Below are positions 13,194 through 13,313 of a DNA stretch of 13,313 nucleotides, piece after piece. Each line of letters opens with the position of its first letter. The first letter of the stretch is position 1. The stretch lies in the NCBI RefSeq assembly GCF_034006665.1, contig NZ_JAVESI010000061.1, positions 1-13,313 on the forward strand. The letters run 5' to 3'. The notes beneath the pieces are model-generated. The model worked only from the letters and a program-made list of their open reading frames with translations. It was not told where the DNA came from and searched no databases. Source of the DNA: Trichloromonas sp034006665. GTDB lineage: Bacteria > Desulfobacterota > Desulfuromonadia > Desulfuromonadales > Trichloromonadaceae. The position numbers and the translations under genes are program-made.

Positions 13194-13313
13194 GTTTGCC
13201 CAGCGTAGCGGGCAAACCCGGCCTGTTGCAAGAGACAGGCGTCACCCCGGCCAGGGGGAAGACAATCCGAATCGCAAGGGCGTTGCTGGTAACGGCAGGG
13301 TCTGAAGGAAGCG
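13194..13313 (+). mobile_element. 5' end of a group II (class IIC) intron, cut by the window edge
   Basis: Directly after the terminator T run begins GTTTGCCCAGCGT, close to the group II 5' consensus (GTGYG) and to the 5' end of the Oceanobacillus iheyensis IIC intron (GTGTGCCCGGCAT, recalled from memory). Near the right edge 'CGCAAGGG', a GTAACGGCAGG stretch and 'TCTGAAGGAAGCG' match the order in domain I of that intron. Class IIC introns typically insert just behind intrinsic terminators, which fits this place exactly. No reverse transcriptase is visible because the window ends about 120 nt in. The third base of the boundary (T instead of G) is atypical. Confidence 0.75.

Overview
The window looks like the chromosome of a GC-rich, Gram-negative, Geobacter/Desulfuromonas-type (Desulfuromonadales) bacterium. 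This is inferred from a short DksA, C5-pathway heme synthesis (hemL), a type I-beta DAHP synthase with an N-terminal regulatory domain, a cytoplasmic multi-GAF histidine kinase and an outer-membrane porin. No database search was possible, so the taxonomy is inference.

Layout. Positions 1-136 hold the end of an unseen transcript with a terminator. Then come dksA (167-523) and a triple-GAF histidine kinase (565-2877), tRNA-Ala(CGC) with its own promoter and terminator, and a YkgJ-type cysteine-cluster protein. A shared bidirectional terminator separates that gene from convergent hemL on the minus strand. tRNA-Phe(GAA), also minus strand, lies behind hemL. On the plus strand follow an aromatic-residue-rich leader peptide with an attenuator, DAHP synthase, a small cysteine-motif protein, an alanine-rich leader peptide with a second attenuator, and a PLP aminotransferase. 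A 1.18-kb stretch without protein genes (8754-9929) contains three tandem ~230-bp units that each look like a promoter, a small RNA and a terminator. Next are transketolase and an outer-membrane porin. The right edge runs into what looks like the 5' end of a group IIC intron placed just after the porin terminator.

How it fits together. Transketolase is a route to erythrose-4-phosphate, which DAHP synthase condenses with PEP to start aromatic amino acid synthesis. That gene appears to be controlled by translation of a Phe/Tyr/Trp-rich leader. The aminotransferase appears to be controlled in the same way by an Ala-rich leader, which suggests that it makes alanine. The most novel parts are the alanine leader/attenuator (7237-7410), the tandem small-RNA array (about 9030-9663), whose promoter module seems to recur in front of transketolase, and the terminator-associated intron at the edge. 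The rest is ordinary core metabolism.
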